A stretch of DNA of 64,000 nt from Linanthus parryae (Eukaryota > Streptophyta > Magnoliopsida > Ericales > Polemoniaceae), in assembly GCA_023055425.1 (NCBI GenBank), contig JALGPY010000008.1, positions 19,007,359-19,071,358 on the forward strand, in the 5' to 3' direction. The notes below the pieces were generated by a model. That model was not told where the DNA came from, did not search any database, and saw nothing but the letters and a program-made list of their open reading frames with translations. The position numbers and the translations under genes were made by a program. Positions 31,813 to 41,755 of this stretch are shown one piece after another (positions within the stretch are counted from its first letter, which is position 1; every line of letters starts with the position of its first letter).

Positions 31813-33067
31813 TTATTCTTCCTCAGTAGCAGTGGTGCGAGTGTTAACCCCTTCCTGTGCCAGCTCTTTGGACAATTCAAAGTCCTTTACCTCCTCTTCT
31901 TCCTCAGTACCAATAAGTAAGAATAAGGACTTTTTGGCACATTTATGCCCTGGTGTGTAGCCTTCATCACAGTAGAAACATAGTTTTTTGTCCCTTTTTT
32001 CCTTCATTTCAGCTGCACTTAACCTTTTGAAAATGGATGTTGCAGCCTTGGTATTGACTTCTTCTTTGGTACTAATCCTCTTAGATTTGTCCCAATTGTG
32101 ATTGCTAGTGTGACTCTTAGTAACTCCCTTTCTAGACATGTGTTTTTCCAGAGATTCTACATGTCCCTCCTCCAACCTAGCAATAGCTTTAGCTTGAGAT
32201 AATGTGGTAGGAAAATGCAGCTGAACTGCCTTTTGTAGATCCTCCCTTAAACCACTCATAAAACTTCTTACAAAGTACATCTCATCAGCCCAGGGTTGTA
32301 AGGCTTTTATCCTAGGTATGAGTGCTTCAAATCTGGACTGATATTCAGCCACTGTGGTGTGTTGTAGGAGTTTATTAAACATGCCTAACACATTCTCATG
32401 CCCAGGCTCAACAAACTCTCCACATAACATTGTACTAAACTGAGTCCAATTTGTGTTGTTCACGTCTTCAAACTCAGATCTAAACTAATAGTCAGCTTCA
32501 CCTTCCAAATGTAATGAAGCCATCACAAGTTTTTGGCAGTCATTCATCTTATAGATCTGAAAATATCTATCTAATTTCCGTAGCCACCCTAGTGGATCAG
32601 TCCCTCCAAATCTGGGAAACTCAATCTTAGGCAAAGGAATGCTACCATTAGCAAAGTTCTTCACACAAACATTATCTTCTTCTGTGTTGATTTCTCTGGT
32701 AATGTTACTACTTCCTTCATGTTTTTTTCCCAATTGACAAAGGAGTTCTGTGTACATCATTCACAACTTCAGAATAACTTGCTAGCTTCTCCTTATCTCG
32801 TTGATTAGCTAGCAAATTGTAACAGTTTATGATCTTCTTAAACTGATCATCAAATTTCCTTTCTATAGAATTTAGGCCTTCATTTAGATCAGACTTCATT
32901 TCAGACCTAATATTATGAAATTGAAGGTGCATACCTTCCTCCATCTTAAGCACCTGTGCTCGTACTCCTTCCAATAACTCGTCATTGTCCGGGAGTCTCT
33001 CTTCGATCACCATTACCTTCGCATCAGTATCCATAGTTGACTGTTTCTGGCTTCTGGTGTTGGTCAT
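31813..33067 (-). pseudogene. Gypsy-B gag
   Basis: Starts MTNTRSQKQSTMDTDAKVMV at 33067 just after the PBS. Continues with IPLPKIEFPRFGGTDPLGWL and the gag core FSTMLCGEFVEPGHENVLGM and RSFMSGLREDLQKAVQLHFP, then the zinc knuckle KLCFYCDEGYTPGHKCAKKS (about 31930-31990). Two frame breaks, near 32730 and 32475, split it. Confidence 0.83.
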
Positions 33068-33091
33068 TTCTCGCGCAATTACTGGTGGAAA

Positions 33092-33107
33092 CCAGGCTCT
33101 GATACCA
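33092..33107 (-). other. Gypsy-B primer binding site
   Basis: TGGTATCAGAGCCTGG on the minus strand, three bases from the LTR, complementary to initiator tRNA-Met. Confidence 0.88.
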
Positions 33108-33110
33108 ACA

Positions 33111-33607
33111 TGTGAGGTCCTTGATCACAGAAACTCGCCGAACGGATTGTCGCCGGAAAAGGAGAAGAATCGGAGAGGATTCTCTCCGATTTGCAGAGAG
33201 AAGGGTTAGGGATCAGAGAAGAAGATAAAATTGGGGAAGAACTTGAATTATCATAAACGTACTAATTCCATTACAGCCCCGGCTATATATAGCGGGGGGG
33301 AGGTAAATGCAATATTGCTAAACTAACTAACAGTCTAGACACGTAAGCAAAAGAGATCTGTTCTAACCAATCAGCAGCGAGGAAGCTGCTGATTGTGTTG
33401 TCACTGCTGGCGCATGAGCTGAACGACACCGTTCCCCTTAAACATTAGAACTCCAACGGCACAACCATCAACAGCTGAGATAAAAGGATCAAATCAATCC
33501 AACGATTACTGCTTAACCGAATTACACAACCACCGTTTAGGAATCATTGCAGTTTAGTTCTAAACATACAACCACAGTTTAGTAACCCTTCACTCAGGTC
33601 CCTGACA
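33111..33607 (-). repeat. Gypsy-B 5' LTR (497 bp)
   Basis: On the minus strand it starts TGTCAGGGACCTGAG and ends AAGGACCTCACA, next to the PBS. A TATATATAG box lies at about 33287-33295. The 3' partner is outside the window, so age cannot be estimated. The expected TSD on this side is AACTG (33608-33612). Confidence 0.85.
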
Positions 33608-34590
33608 AACTGTGCCAAATAAACGCGTACAACTTCTTCTTCTCCACCTCCTCCGGTGACTATTCCAATTTCCTCCTTTTTCCGGTGGCTTTATCTTCTC
33701 TTGGTGCCTCTTCTAATCCCAAATCCCTTCTTGATGATGATGATGATGATGATTTCGTTGCCGTCGTCTCCATGTAGTATTGATTGGCGACCACCAACCC
33801 TTCGACTTTAAGAGATTGAACAGAGTTTCTCGGCTTCTTTGCGTTCTACGTATAAGAAGAAAGCAAACCCTAGGTTCTTTTAATATGTACTGTTGGGTAA
33901 TGCAAAATTAATGAAAATTTTAGATAAGATTGCAATTTTGCACTATAGGTATATCTAAAAAAAAATTGACATGCAAGTATATAACCCCTCGCGAAGTATA
34001 CGTACGGTGATAGTGCAATACCCGCACTATCAAAATTGACGATTATTATTATATTTTTGAATTGATAATATAAAGATAATATTGATTTTATAGACATTGT
34101 GCAGTAATATTTTTTAATTTTACCGACATTGCACCCCAATAATATGATAACGGTTATTGTGTTTTTCTTAGCGTAAAAAAACGCTTTAAGAAGCCACAAA
34201 CCGGCCAAACTTATCCTTCTCGATTACATCAACTGCGCGCCCAAGCGAAAGGGCATGTATAAAGATTATATTGTGAGAAAGAAGATGGACCTCGAAGGGG
34301 TGAAAGTGCCTTTGTGTCAAACCTGAAGGAGAGATGTGTCTTTTACGCTTAGGGGTAAAAAACACTTTCACCCCCTCAAGTTAGTCTGGGGCGGGCATCC
34401 GTCAGTGATAATAGTTTTGGGTACACATTTGCGAGTACGAAATGGCACAATCAGTGATATGAGTGTCTTGATGTTTAGCACATCAAAGGGCTGGAAGTGT
34501 CATTTCCCAAACTAGAAGGAGGTGCAAATTTCTTTGGGTCAAACCTTAGGGGTGAAATATGCTGAAATATTTAACAACAGTCAACTTCCC
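33608..34590. other. Intergenic stretch between Gypsy-B and LINE-B
   Basis: No confident gene. A plus-strand open stretch near 33630-33780 has biased composition with a (GAT)7 run coding poly-Asp (33734-33754); it may be a gene scrap. At 34170-34370 short inverted pieces around TTAGCGTAAAAAAACGC and TTACGCTTAGGGG occur. Nothing else is supported. Confidence 0.4.
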
Positions 34591-34599
34591 GGAGGTATG

Positions 34600-35923
34600 T
34601 GACAACAATAGTTACAGTTATAAGCTTCTTCCTGCATTCTTCTAGAATTTCTTTGAGATCCGCTATCGCTTCCCTCTCCTTTAATTGACCTGCCTTATCA
34701 TACTTGAGGAGAAGAATTGTCGTAAGGTTATCAGATTCAATCTGAACCTAGTTGAAATTCATCTCGACTGCAAAAGTGTCGCCATCGCAGATCGCCAGTA
34801 ACTCTGCCATTAAAGGGGAGCGCTAGCTGCCTTGACATTCGCCTCTGTCTCACTGCTACAAACTATCCTTGATCTCCTTGAATTACCATATTCCTTCCAT
34901 GACGAATCGCATTTGATGTTCATAAAATCCCGCTTTGGTCAAACCCATTTGCTGTGACTGGTTTCCCCTTCAACAAGAACATCATACAGTGAGTCATCTG
35001 CCAGTACTTCCTTATACCAAAACAAATTTTTCTTACACCTTCTTGCCACTTCCTCCGGATGTCTACCGTTGTTGAAATTTTCCTCATTCCGATTATTCCA
35101 TATAGCCTATATTGTCATCACAAACAATTCAAAAGGCTGGTTCTTTTCTTGACTGCAAGACATCCACTATCCACTCTCGGAAGTCATTTCTTCGTTGCTT
35201 CATGAATTCTTCCCCCATCATAAAAGCTCATATTTCTTATGTGTATAGACATTCACAAAACAAAAGGTCCATCGTTTCTGTTTCTTTTTTGCCAATTTTA
35301 CACTCAAGAGGGACGTCTATACATCTTTTACGTAAATGGCACGAAAGAAACTGGTAATGAAGAATGCCACACTCTCCATGTTGGAAGTAAGTACTTTTTT
35401 TTTGGATTTTTAAGCTCCACGGCTTGTGAAGCCACTGCTCATTTGATAGCCCCCCTAAGGAAGACGACGGTGTTGTTGTGATCCTCCTTTGTGCCTCGTA
35501 TTCGGTTTTCACTGAATAATTGCCATCCTCCGAGTGAACCCAGAAGATAGTGTACGAGCCTATATCCTGTCTGACTGGAACTTTGAGCACACCGTCCCAA
35601 TCAATTGGCCAAAGAGTTTGCTGAATCTTCTCGATATTCCAACTGCCAGTTTCTTCTAGTATGAGCTCTTTGAACCTCATATTATCAGCTCCTGGTAGGC
35701 AAGTGGTTATGACGCTAAAGGTGTCTGGACGTGTCAACCATTTGTCTCCGACGATGTTCACTTCATTGCCGTCTTTGATTTTCCACACTAGTTCTTGTTT
35801 CAGCAAATCTCTTCCTGCAATAATATGTCTAAAAGAATATGAAACCTCGGACGTAGATTTCAGCTTGTAGTGTAGTATAGAAGAATTTTGAAAATACTTC
35901 GCTTGAAAAACACGACATACCAA
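34600..35923 (-). pseudogene. LINE-B ORF2 C-terminal region (zf-RVT and RNase H)
   Basis: Contains the typical post-RT region: LVWKIKDGNEVNIVGDKWLT, PVRQDIGSYTIFWVHSEDGN and YSVKTEYEAQ, followed by the KPW-LKIQKK segment before the zinc-binding fold. Farther on (about 34850-34640), EANVKAASAPLMAELLAICD and VQIESDNLTTILLLKYDK resemble the plant LINE RNase H. Broken by several frame changes. Confidence 0.75.
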
Positions 35924-36199
35924 AAAGTTGGGGTTGCGAATTCATCTTCAAGTGTGTTTTGAAAGCATTGCCTTGTTAATGTCCTTGAATTCTCGAAAAC
36001 CCATTCCACCATGGTCACGATCTTCTTTCAATTTATTCCAAGTTATTCAGTGGATTTTCCTCTTGTGCTCGTCTCCACCCCACCAATATTGTCTGGCTAC
36101 CCTTTTAAGATCCTGGCAAATCTTGTTAGGTAAGAGAAAATAAATAATTGTATAAATAGGAACTGCTTGTATAACAGTTGTAATTAATACTTCCTTGCC

Positions 36200-37680
36200 T
36201 ATCTTGGACAAAGACTTCCCTTCCATCCCTTTAATTTGTGGTAAACCTTCTCTACTAGAGGACTGAAAGTTGTCGTCTTGCTTCCACCCACCTGGGTTGG
36301 AAGACCCAGATATGTGTCATGATGACCGTCGAGCTGAACTCCACACAACCCACTAAGGTCGATTCGGTCTTCATCCCTCCCACATTTTCCGAAAAAACAA
36401 CGCGAAAATTCTGAAAGTTGAGCATCTGTCCCGAAGCAATCTCATATTCTGACAAAATCCCTTTTAGCACTGTAATTTCTTCAGCTGTTGCTTTGGCGCA
36501 CAGTAGGCTATCATCTGCGAAAAATAAATGAGAAATTTTAGAACCTCCACGAGAAGCTCCCAGTCCTGTGAGTCACCCTCCCTTCATAGCCACTGTTAGA
36601 CTTCTTGATAATGTTTCACTGACTAAAGAAACAAATAGGGAGAGAGTGGGAACCCCTGACAGAGTCCTCGTTTTAGTTTAATTCGCTCCTGTACCTTCCA
36701 GTTAACAATAATACTATAAGAAACTGTAGAAATACACTTCATAATCATATTGGTCAAACGAATCCCAAAACCCATTATCTCCATTACTGCTCGTAAGAAG
36801 TCACATTCCACTCTATCATAGGGTTTGCTCATATCTTCCTTCAGAGCAAGAAAACCAGTCTTCCCCTTCTTCCTGTTTCTCATAGTATGTAATAATTCGA
36901 AAGCAATCAAAATATTATCAGAGATCAGTCTACCTGGAACGAAAGCTAAATGATTTTTTGATATCAGAGAGTCAAGATTCCCCTTCAATCTATTAGCTAA
37001 AACTTTTGCTATGATTTTATAAATAGTAGAGCAAAGGCTTATATGACGTAAATCGGTAGATTTTCAGACCTATTTCACATTTGGAATCAAAACAATCGGC
37101 GTATGGTTGTAAGCTGTACTATCTCCATCTCCATTTAGTACTGATAAATTAACAAAGCTCTACAATCTCTCCTCCTACTAAACTCCAATACCACTGAAAG
37201 AAAATTATCGGAAATCCGTCGGAGCTTGGCGCCTTCGCTGGGGCCAGTTGGCCGAGAGCTAGTTTGACCTCATCAGCCGAAAACTGGAGATCGAGTGAAG
37301 CTCTATGATTCGACAGTAACAATTCTTCAACATGTTGAAGCAAACCTTCCATTTGTGGACGCGTAGGATCTGAAGAGGTGAAAATACCTGTAAAATATTC
37401 TTCGAAAATATTTGTAACCTAGGTCTTCTCCGTTATCCACACCCCCCTGAGAATCCTCAAGCCCTTCTATCCGGTTTGTGTTACGCCGAATAGAAGCCTT
37501 ACGATGAAAAAATCGTGTATTTTGATCCCCTTTCTTCATCCATACTTCTCGAGATCTCCGCCTCCACATCTCCTCCTCACGAAGTAGTAGTTGCAGAGTA
37601 GAGTGCCGCAACACTTTTGCTTCGGCCACAAATGTAGCCTTTTGAACCCCTTCGGCTAATTGCTGAAGTCCGATCATGTT
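36200..37680 (-). pseudogene. LINE-B reverse transcriptase
   Basis: Includes MIGLQQLAEGVQKATFVAE, WMKKGDQNTRFFHRKAS, LGQLAPAKAPSSDGFPIIFF, FVPGRLISDNILIAFELLH, GFLALKEDMSKPYDRVECD and GLCQGFPLSPYLFL. The catalytic motif HLFFADDSLL (FADD) lies near 36500-36530. Stops and frame changes interrupt at least four times. Confidence 0.85.
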
Positions 37681-38578
37681 TTCCTTCGTTTAGCTTTCAC
37701 ACTGCCAAAAACATCTTTATTCCACCCACGCAGTGTTGAAGCCCTATTATGAAGTTTTGTAGAGACATTACCGTTTGAACCAATCCCACTGTCCCTGATA
37801 AACTGACCACATCTATGATCTTGGAGCCAGATCATTTCAAATTGAAAACGTCTTCTGGTTCTGCTGTTTCTAAGAATCCCCGAGAGCCAAACTATTTGAA
37901 GCGGGACGTGGTCAGAGACTTCGACAATGAGTTGGTCAACCTTCCCCCATCCAAATACATCAATCCAGCCATCTGTAACAAGACATCTGTTTAAACGTTC
38001 TATAATCCTCCATTCATCTGATTGGTTATTAGACCAAGTGTAGCGTACACCTGAAAAACCAAGATTCCTGAGTTATAACCGGTTAATAGCGCCACCAAAT
38101 TCCTCTATCTAACTGAAAGAGACTAGTCTTCCTCCTTCCTTTTTAGAAATAGATGTGAATGCGTTAAAATTTCCAACTACACACCAAGGTTGGTTGTAAG
38201 GACACAATTGTTCTAACAAAATCCACGAATTATGCCGTTGATCCCTAACAGGATCTCAATAAAACCTGTAAGATACCCATGTTTTGCTTCACTGAGAATA
38301 GTGAAGAAACCACGCATATAGTGTTTTGACATCGTTTCCAAATAAAAAGTTACCTCATTATCCCACATCAGAGCTAGGCCTCCCCTACGATCTTCAGAGT
38401 CTCGAAAGATCCCATTGCGGAAACCCAACCTATCTCTGATTCCTTCCATCTATGTTGCATACGACTTTGTATCTATTAAGAAAACAACATTGGGCTTATG
38501 TCTCCTTACTAGATCGTAAAGATAAATAACGCTACGGGGGTTACCAAGCCCCCGTACGTTCCATCTTAATAGACTCAT
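37681..38578 (-). pseudogene. LINE-B ORF2 start and endonuclease
   Basis: ORF2 begins at ATG 38578 with MSLLRWNVRGLGNPRSVIYL, the usual APE endonuclease start, then HKPNVVFLIDTKS and an in-frame TAG before MEGIRDRLGFRNGIF. Its ATG overlaps the ORF1 stop in the sequence ATGA. The C-terminal endonuclease is broken. Confidence 0.83.
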
Positions 38579-39470
38579 TGCGACTGGCTAGGCTGCCTAG
38601 CAGCCTCAGCCAATGTAAGTGTTGGGTTCTTTAAGGCTGCCCCTTGCTGTGTCAGAATCCGCGTCGCAGAAACCTGCGGATTTGTTTTAGCTGAATTTAC
38701 ATCATTATCCTTATTAAACTGTCGGGTTTTTGTGTGTTGATTGATTTGCTTGAAGATTATTCCTAGTTCCCTGCCCACTGCCACGCCCACCGGCGCCATT
38801 ATTGAAGCTTCTTCCTCTCCTTGAACCTCCTCTGCCCGAACTTCTTCCACTTTTACCAGATAGACCTGTTTCCCGACCATAGAGATTTGTGTCGAAGCCC
38901 TTTCCCACGTATAAAGGTATGTTCTTTGTCTTTTCCGCAGGACTGGGACTTAAATTCGTTTTAGAAATCTTCCACTTTGGTCTCGATAATGTTTGACTGA
39001 GTGCCACTGTAATACCTTTGCCCTTGTCTTCGGCTGAAAAACGAGTTGGCTTGATTGAGTCCGCGAGAGAGTTTTCAAATATTTGCATATCATCAATGCC
39101 ACCTTCGGTACCAGGCTTTTCCTTCGTCCCTGGATCACTGTTTGCTTCATCTTTGTCACTTTCGTCACCCACTGAGCCACCTTTACTTTGCATATCTTCA
39201 TCTTCATGGTGAGATGTTGGATGGACCTCACCCGTAGTCTGATCCCGCCCATCGACCCCCCCCCCCCCCCTCTTCATTGAACACATCCACTAGACGTCTT
39301 TTATGATGTGGCCTATATAGCAACATCTCCAACCCAGGTTGGTCCTGAACTTTTTCAATATCAGTACGAATCAGGCAATCTTCTACGTAATGAGTTAGCA
39401 TTCCGCACCAAGGACAGAGACTTGGAACACACTCATACTTGTAATCCAGCCACTGTCTTTTCCCCAACAC
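38575..39470 (-). pseudogene. LINE-B ORF1 (C-terminal half)
   Basis: The first visible part has the CCHC zinc knuckle CPWCGMLTHYVEDC near 39390-39430, as in plant LINE ORF1 proteins. It is followed by a Gly/Arg-rich RNA-binding-like tail (GRSSGRGGSRRGRSF). A 15-C run on the plus strand (39256-39270) sits at a frame transition. A second frameshift near 38800 leads to the terminal frame ending ARQPSQSQ, stop at 38575-38577. Confidence 0.75.
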
Positions 39471-39490
39471 TTCAATATACCTTCTCCTAC

Positions 39491-40180
39491 GCAGTTAGAT
39501 GAGCTAGATTACTAAATTATGAGATAGTAGTTTACTGAGATTAGTGGATGGTCTTCAATATCCTCATTTTAACCGCTCGTTTTTATGTTATTTCTTTGGT
39601 CTGGTGATTGGGTGTTAACTTACCCTCCACCTTACCAAGTAAAATGATTTCCATTAAACGATGCAAAGTGATTTACAAATTTAAATTCGTGTCATTTTTC
39701 AAATTGTGTAGAAGCATATCGTTACATCCAGCTATGACCAACTCTCCCACCATCATCGACATTGTATGCTCCTACCACAATCACTGCCACCTCCTCCACC
39801 TACCACTGCTGCCACCACCACCTGACCCACACATGCTCTTCCACCCACCACCTCAGCCACCACAACTACTGCCACTACCACTATCTGGACATTGTATATA
39901 TCTCTCTAATATAAAACTTATATTGAAAAACTGAGTAGCACCTTAGGCACAAATCAATACATTAATCTATATAATACAAGTACTATTGATATGTCACTTC
40001 TTGTCTTTCAGATCAATGGATCAAAAAAAATTCTGGCCGTTAGATCATATTTGTCTTCATAAATAGACCTTCAACTTATTATGACCCACATTCGACGACG
40101 GAGTTAGCAAGTCAAGTCCGCCAGGACAAGAATTAATAGAGATGAGCAAAACTGATAGTTATTAATTTCATAGGGTCAAG
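39491..40180. other. Upstream region of the mTERF gene
   Basis: No gene recognised. A CCA/CCT-rich low-complexity stretch lies at 39770-39885 (CCACCACCACCTGACCC). A core promoter could not be placed with confidence; TATATAA-like boxes near 39895 and 39965 are candidates. Confidence 0.4.
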
Positions 40181-40340
40181 AGTTATTCGTTAAAATCTAT
40201 AATTTTTAAAAACTCAAGGGGGTGGTGCTCCGCGGTGGCGCCTTCTTTGTTGAAAGTGCGATTAGGGTTTAGCTCGCCGACGGAAGCCAGGTGGAGGGTT
40301 CAGAGTCTGTGAAGCTAGCTCACTGCATCTGGTAAGAATT

Positions 40341-40367
40341 ATGTTCTCGAAGATCTATCTCTATTAA
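40341..40367 (+). promoter_or_regulatory. Eight-codon upstream ORF before mTERF
   Basis: ATG TTC ... TAT TAA (40341-40367) ends two bases before the mTERF ATG at 40370 and is in a different frame. If it is in the mRNA it would probably reduce or gate translation of the main ORF. A GTAAGA just upstream (40332-40337) resembles a donor site, but use of that donor would remove the annotated ATG unless a downstream acceptor exists; none is clear. Confidence 0.4.
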
Positions 40368-40369
40368 CG

Positions 40370-41755
40370 ATGTGTTCAACATTTCATTTCCTTCGCAAGA
40401 CACTGCTACAGCAGAGTAATCCTCTTGTCACAGCTTCAATCAAAGCTCATGGCTTTTCCATCTTCTCACAAAAATCTCTCAAACACACCTTACAAACATC
40501 AAATCTTGGACACCCACAATCAATTACTGTCTCCTACCTAAAAAACTCATGTGGGTTGTCCTTAGAATCAGCCATTTTAGCCTCTCAGAAGCTCCAGCTT
40601 GATTCCAAAGAACACCAGCCAGATTCAGTTTTGCAACTTTTGAAATCTGCTGGTTTGGGTCAAACCCACATCACTAATTTGATATCTAAGCGCCCTAAGT
40701 TACTTCTTGCTGATCCTGACAAAACCATTAAGCCCAACATTGATCTTTTCCTCCATTGTCTGGGATTGCCTGCCACTGAACTTGGAAATCTTACTAACAA
40801 GCATCCACGCATTCTCGAAACGGATGCTAGTTCTGTTTACCATGTACTTCAAGAATATGGTTTTACCCCAAAGCAGATATTCAAAATAGCCATCAACCGC
40901 CCACAGCTGTTTGATTTAAGTGGCCAGAAAATTATCAAGCCCAAGTTGGACTATTTCAAGTCTCTAGGGATTCCGGCTGCGGAAACTGCACTTTTGCTTT
41001 CCTACGATCCTTCTGTATTGCAATGTAGCCTTGAGAACCAGATTGTCCCGTCCGTTGAAGCCATTAGACGTATTGTAGGAACCGATGGCAGTGTATTGAA
41101 AGTTCTCAAGGGATGTTTTAGGATACTTCATACCAATGTGGAGAAGGTACTGGAGCCAAATGTGGCATTATTGATGAATCATGGAGTAACCCAGTCAAAC
41201 ATTTTGAAGTTAATCAACTTATTCCCGCGGGCCTTGATTCAGCCACCCGCCAGATTCCTTGAGGCTGTAGAGGAAGTTGAGAGGCTTGGTTTTGATCCCA
41301 TAACACTGAGATATGTTTTAGCAGTTCATTCAATAGCGATTGCAAACAAATCGTTTTGGGAACAGAAATGGGCAACTTTTCGTAGTTTTGGCATGTCAGA
41401 AGGTGAGATCGTTTCAGTGTTCAAATCACAGCCAGTTTGTATGACTTTGTCAGTGAAGAAAATCAGCAGAATGATGGAATTTTTCACGAATAAGTTGAAG
41501 ATGAAGACCTCCATTATCTCCACGTACGCGGTACTTTTGCAACTTAGTTTGGAAAACAGGGTTATACCTAGGTGCGCTGTACTTCAACTTTTGATGGAAA
41601 AACATCTGGTTAAAGGAAAAATAAACCTTGCTTCTGTCTTGAGAATGTCCGAGAAGAGGTTTTCACAGAAGTATGTGGACTGTTACCTTGATGTGGTTCC
41701 TGTAGTCGTCAGTGCCCGGCAAGGAAAGATTCAGTTTACGGGGTTCCCCCATTGA
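40370..41755 (+). CDS. mTERF family protein (organellar transcription termination factor-like), intact
   Basis: A single uninterrupted 461-codon exon. Residues 1-60 are rich in Ser, Lys, Gln and Leu and poor in acids, consistent with a mitochondrial or plastid transit peptide, followed by the family segment ITVSYLKNSCGLSLESAILA. From about residue 80 the protein is made of mTERF helical repeats: LLKSAGLGQTHITNLISKRP, LLLADPDKTIKPNIDLFLHC, YFKSLGIPAAETALLLSYDP, LLMNHGVTQSNILKLINLFP and WATFRSFGMSEGEIVSVFK. It fits the large plant group of intronless mTERFs (Pfam PF02536), whose members bind organellar nucleic acids and affect transcription, splicing or stability. The specific target cannot be read from sequence. 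ATG 40370 is the first in frame. It is the only intact host gene in the window and sits between LINE-B and mTERF-free DNA. Confidence 0.95.
   Translation: MCSTFHFLRKTLLQQSNPLVTASIKAHGFSIFSQKSLKHTLQTSNLGHPQSITVSYLKNSCGLSLESAILASQKLQLDSKEHQPDSVLQLLKSAGLGQTHITNLISKRPKLLLADPDKTIKPNIDLFLHCLGLPATELGNLTNKHPRILETDASSVYHVLQEYGFTPKQIFKIAINRPQLFDLSGQKIIKPKLDYFKSLGIPAAETALLLSYDPSVLQCSLENQIVPSVEAIRRIVGTDGSVLKVLKGCFRILHTNVEKVLEPNVALLMNHGVTQSNILKLINLFPRALIQPPARFLEAVEEVERLGFDPITLRYVLAVHSIAIANKSFWEQKWATFRSFGMSEGEIVSVFKSQPVCMTLSVKKISRMMEFFTNKLKMKTSIISTYAVLLQLSLENRVIPRCAVLQLLMEKHLVKGKINLASVLRMSEKRFSQKYVDCYLDVVPVVVSARQGKIQFTGFPH

Larger units (their letters stand above)
30229..33607 (-). mobile_element. Gypsy-B: chromovirus-like Ty3/gypsy element, 5' half
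   Basis: Minus strand order: LTR (33111-33607), PBS, gag, protease, RT, start of RNase H, then the Gypsy-A insertion. The remaining part of RNase H, integrase and the 3' LTR must lie to the left of the window. RT and gag sequences ([23 protein letters not shown]) fit the chromovirus/Reina-Tekay group by memory; no tree was made. Several frameshifts make it non-functional. It is the oldest layer of the nest. Confidence 0.88.
34590..39490 (-). mobile_element. LINE-B: decayed L1-like LINE, 5'-truncated
   Basis: Minus-strand order: ORF1 C-terminal half with CCHC zinc finger (39470-38575), ORF2 endonuclease start (38578), RT (about 37700-36200), a zinc-binding RT-C region (about 35400-35240) and RNase H-like piece (34850-34600). 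ORF1 lacks its N-terminus, so it is truncated near 39490. No clear poly(A) or TSD was found. Many stops and frameshifts. Confidence 0.85.
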
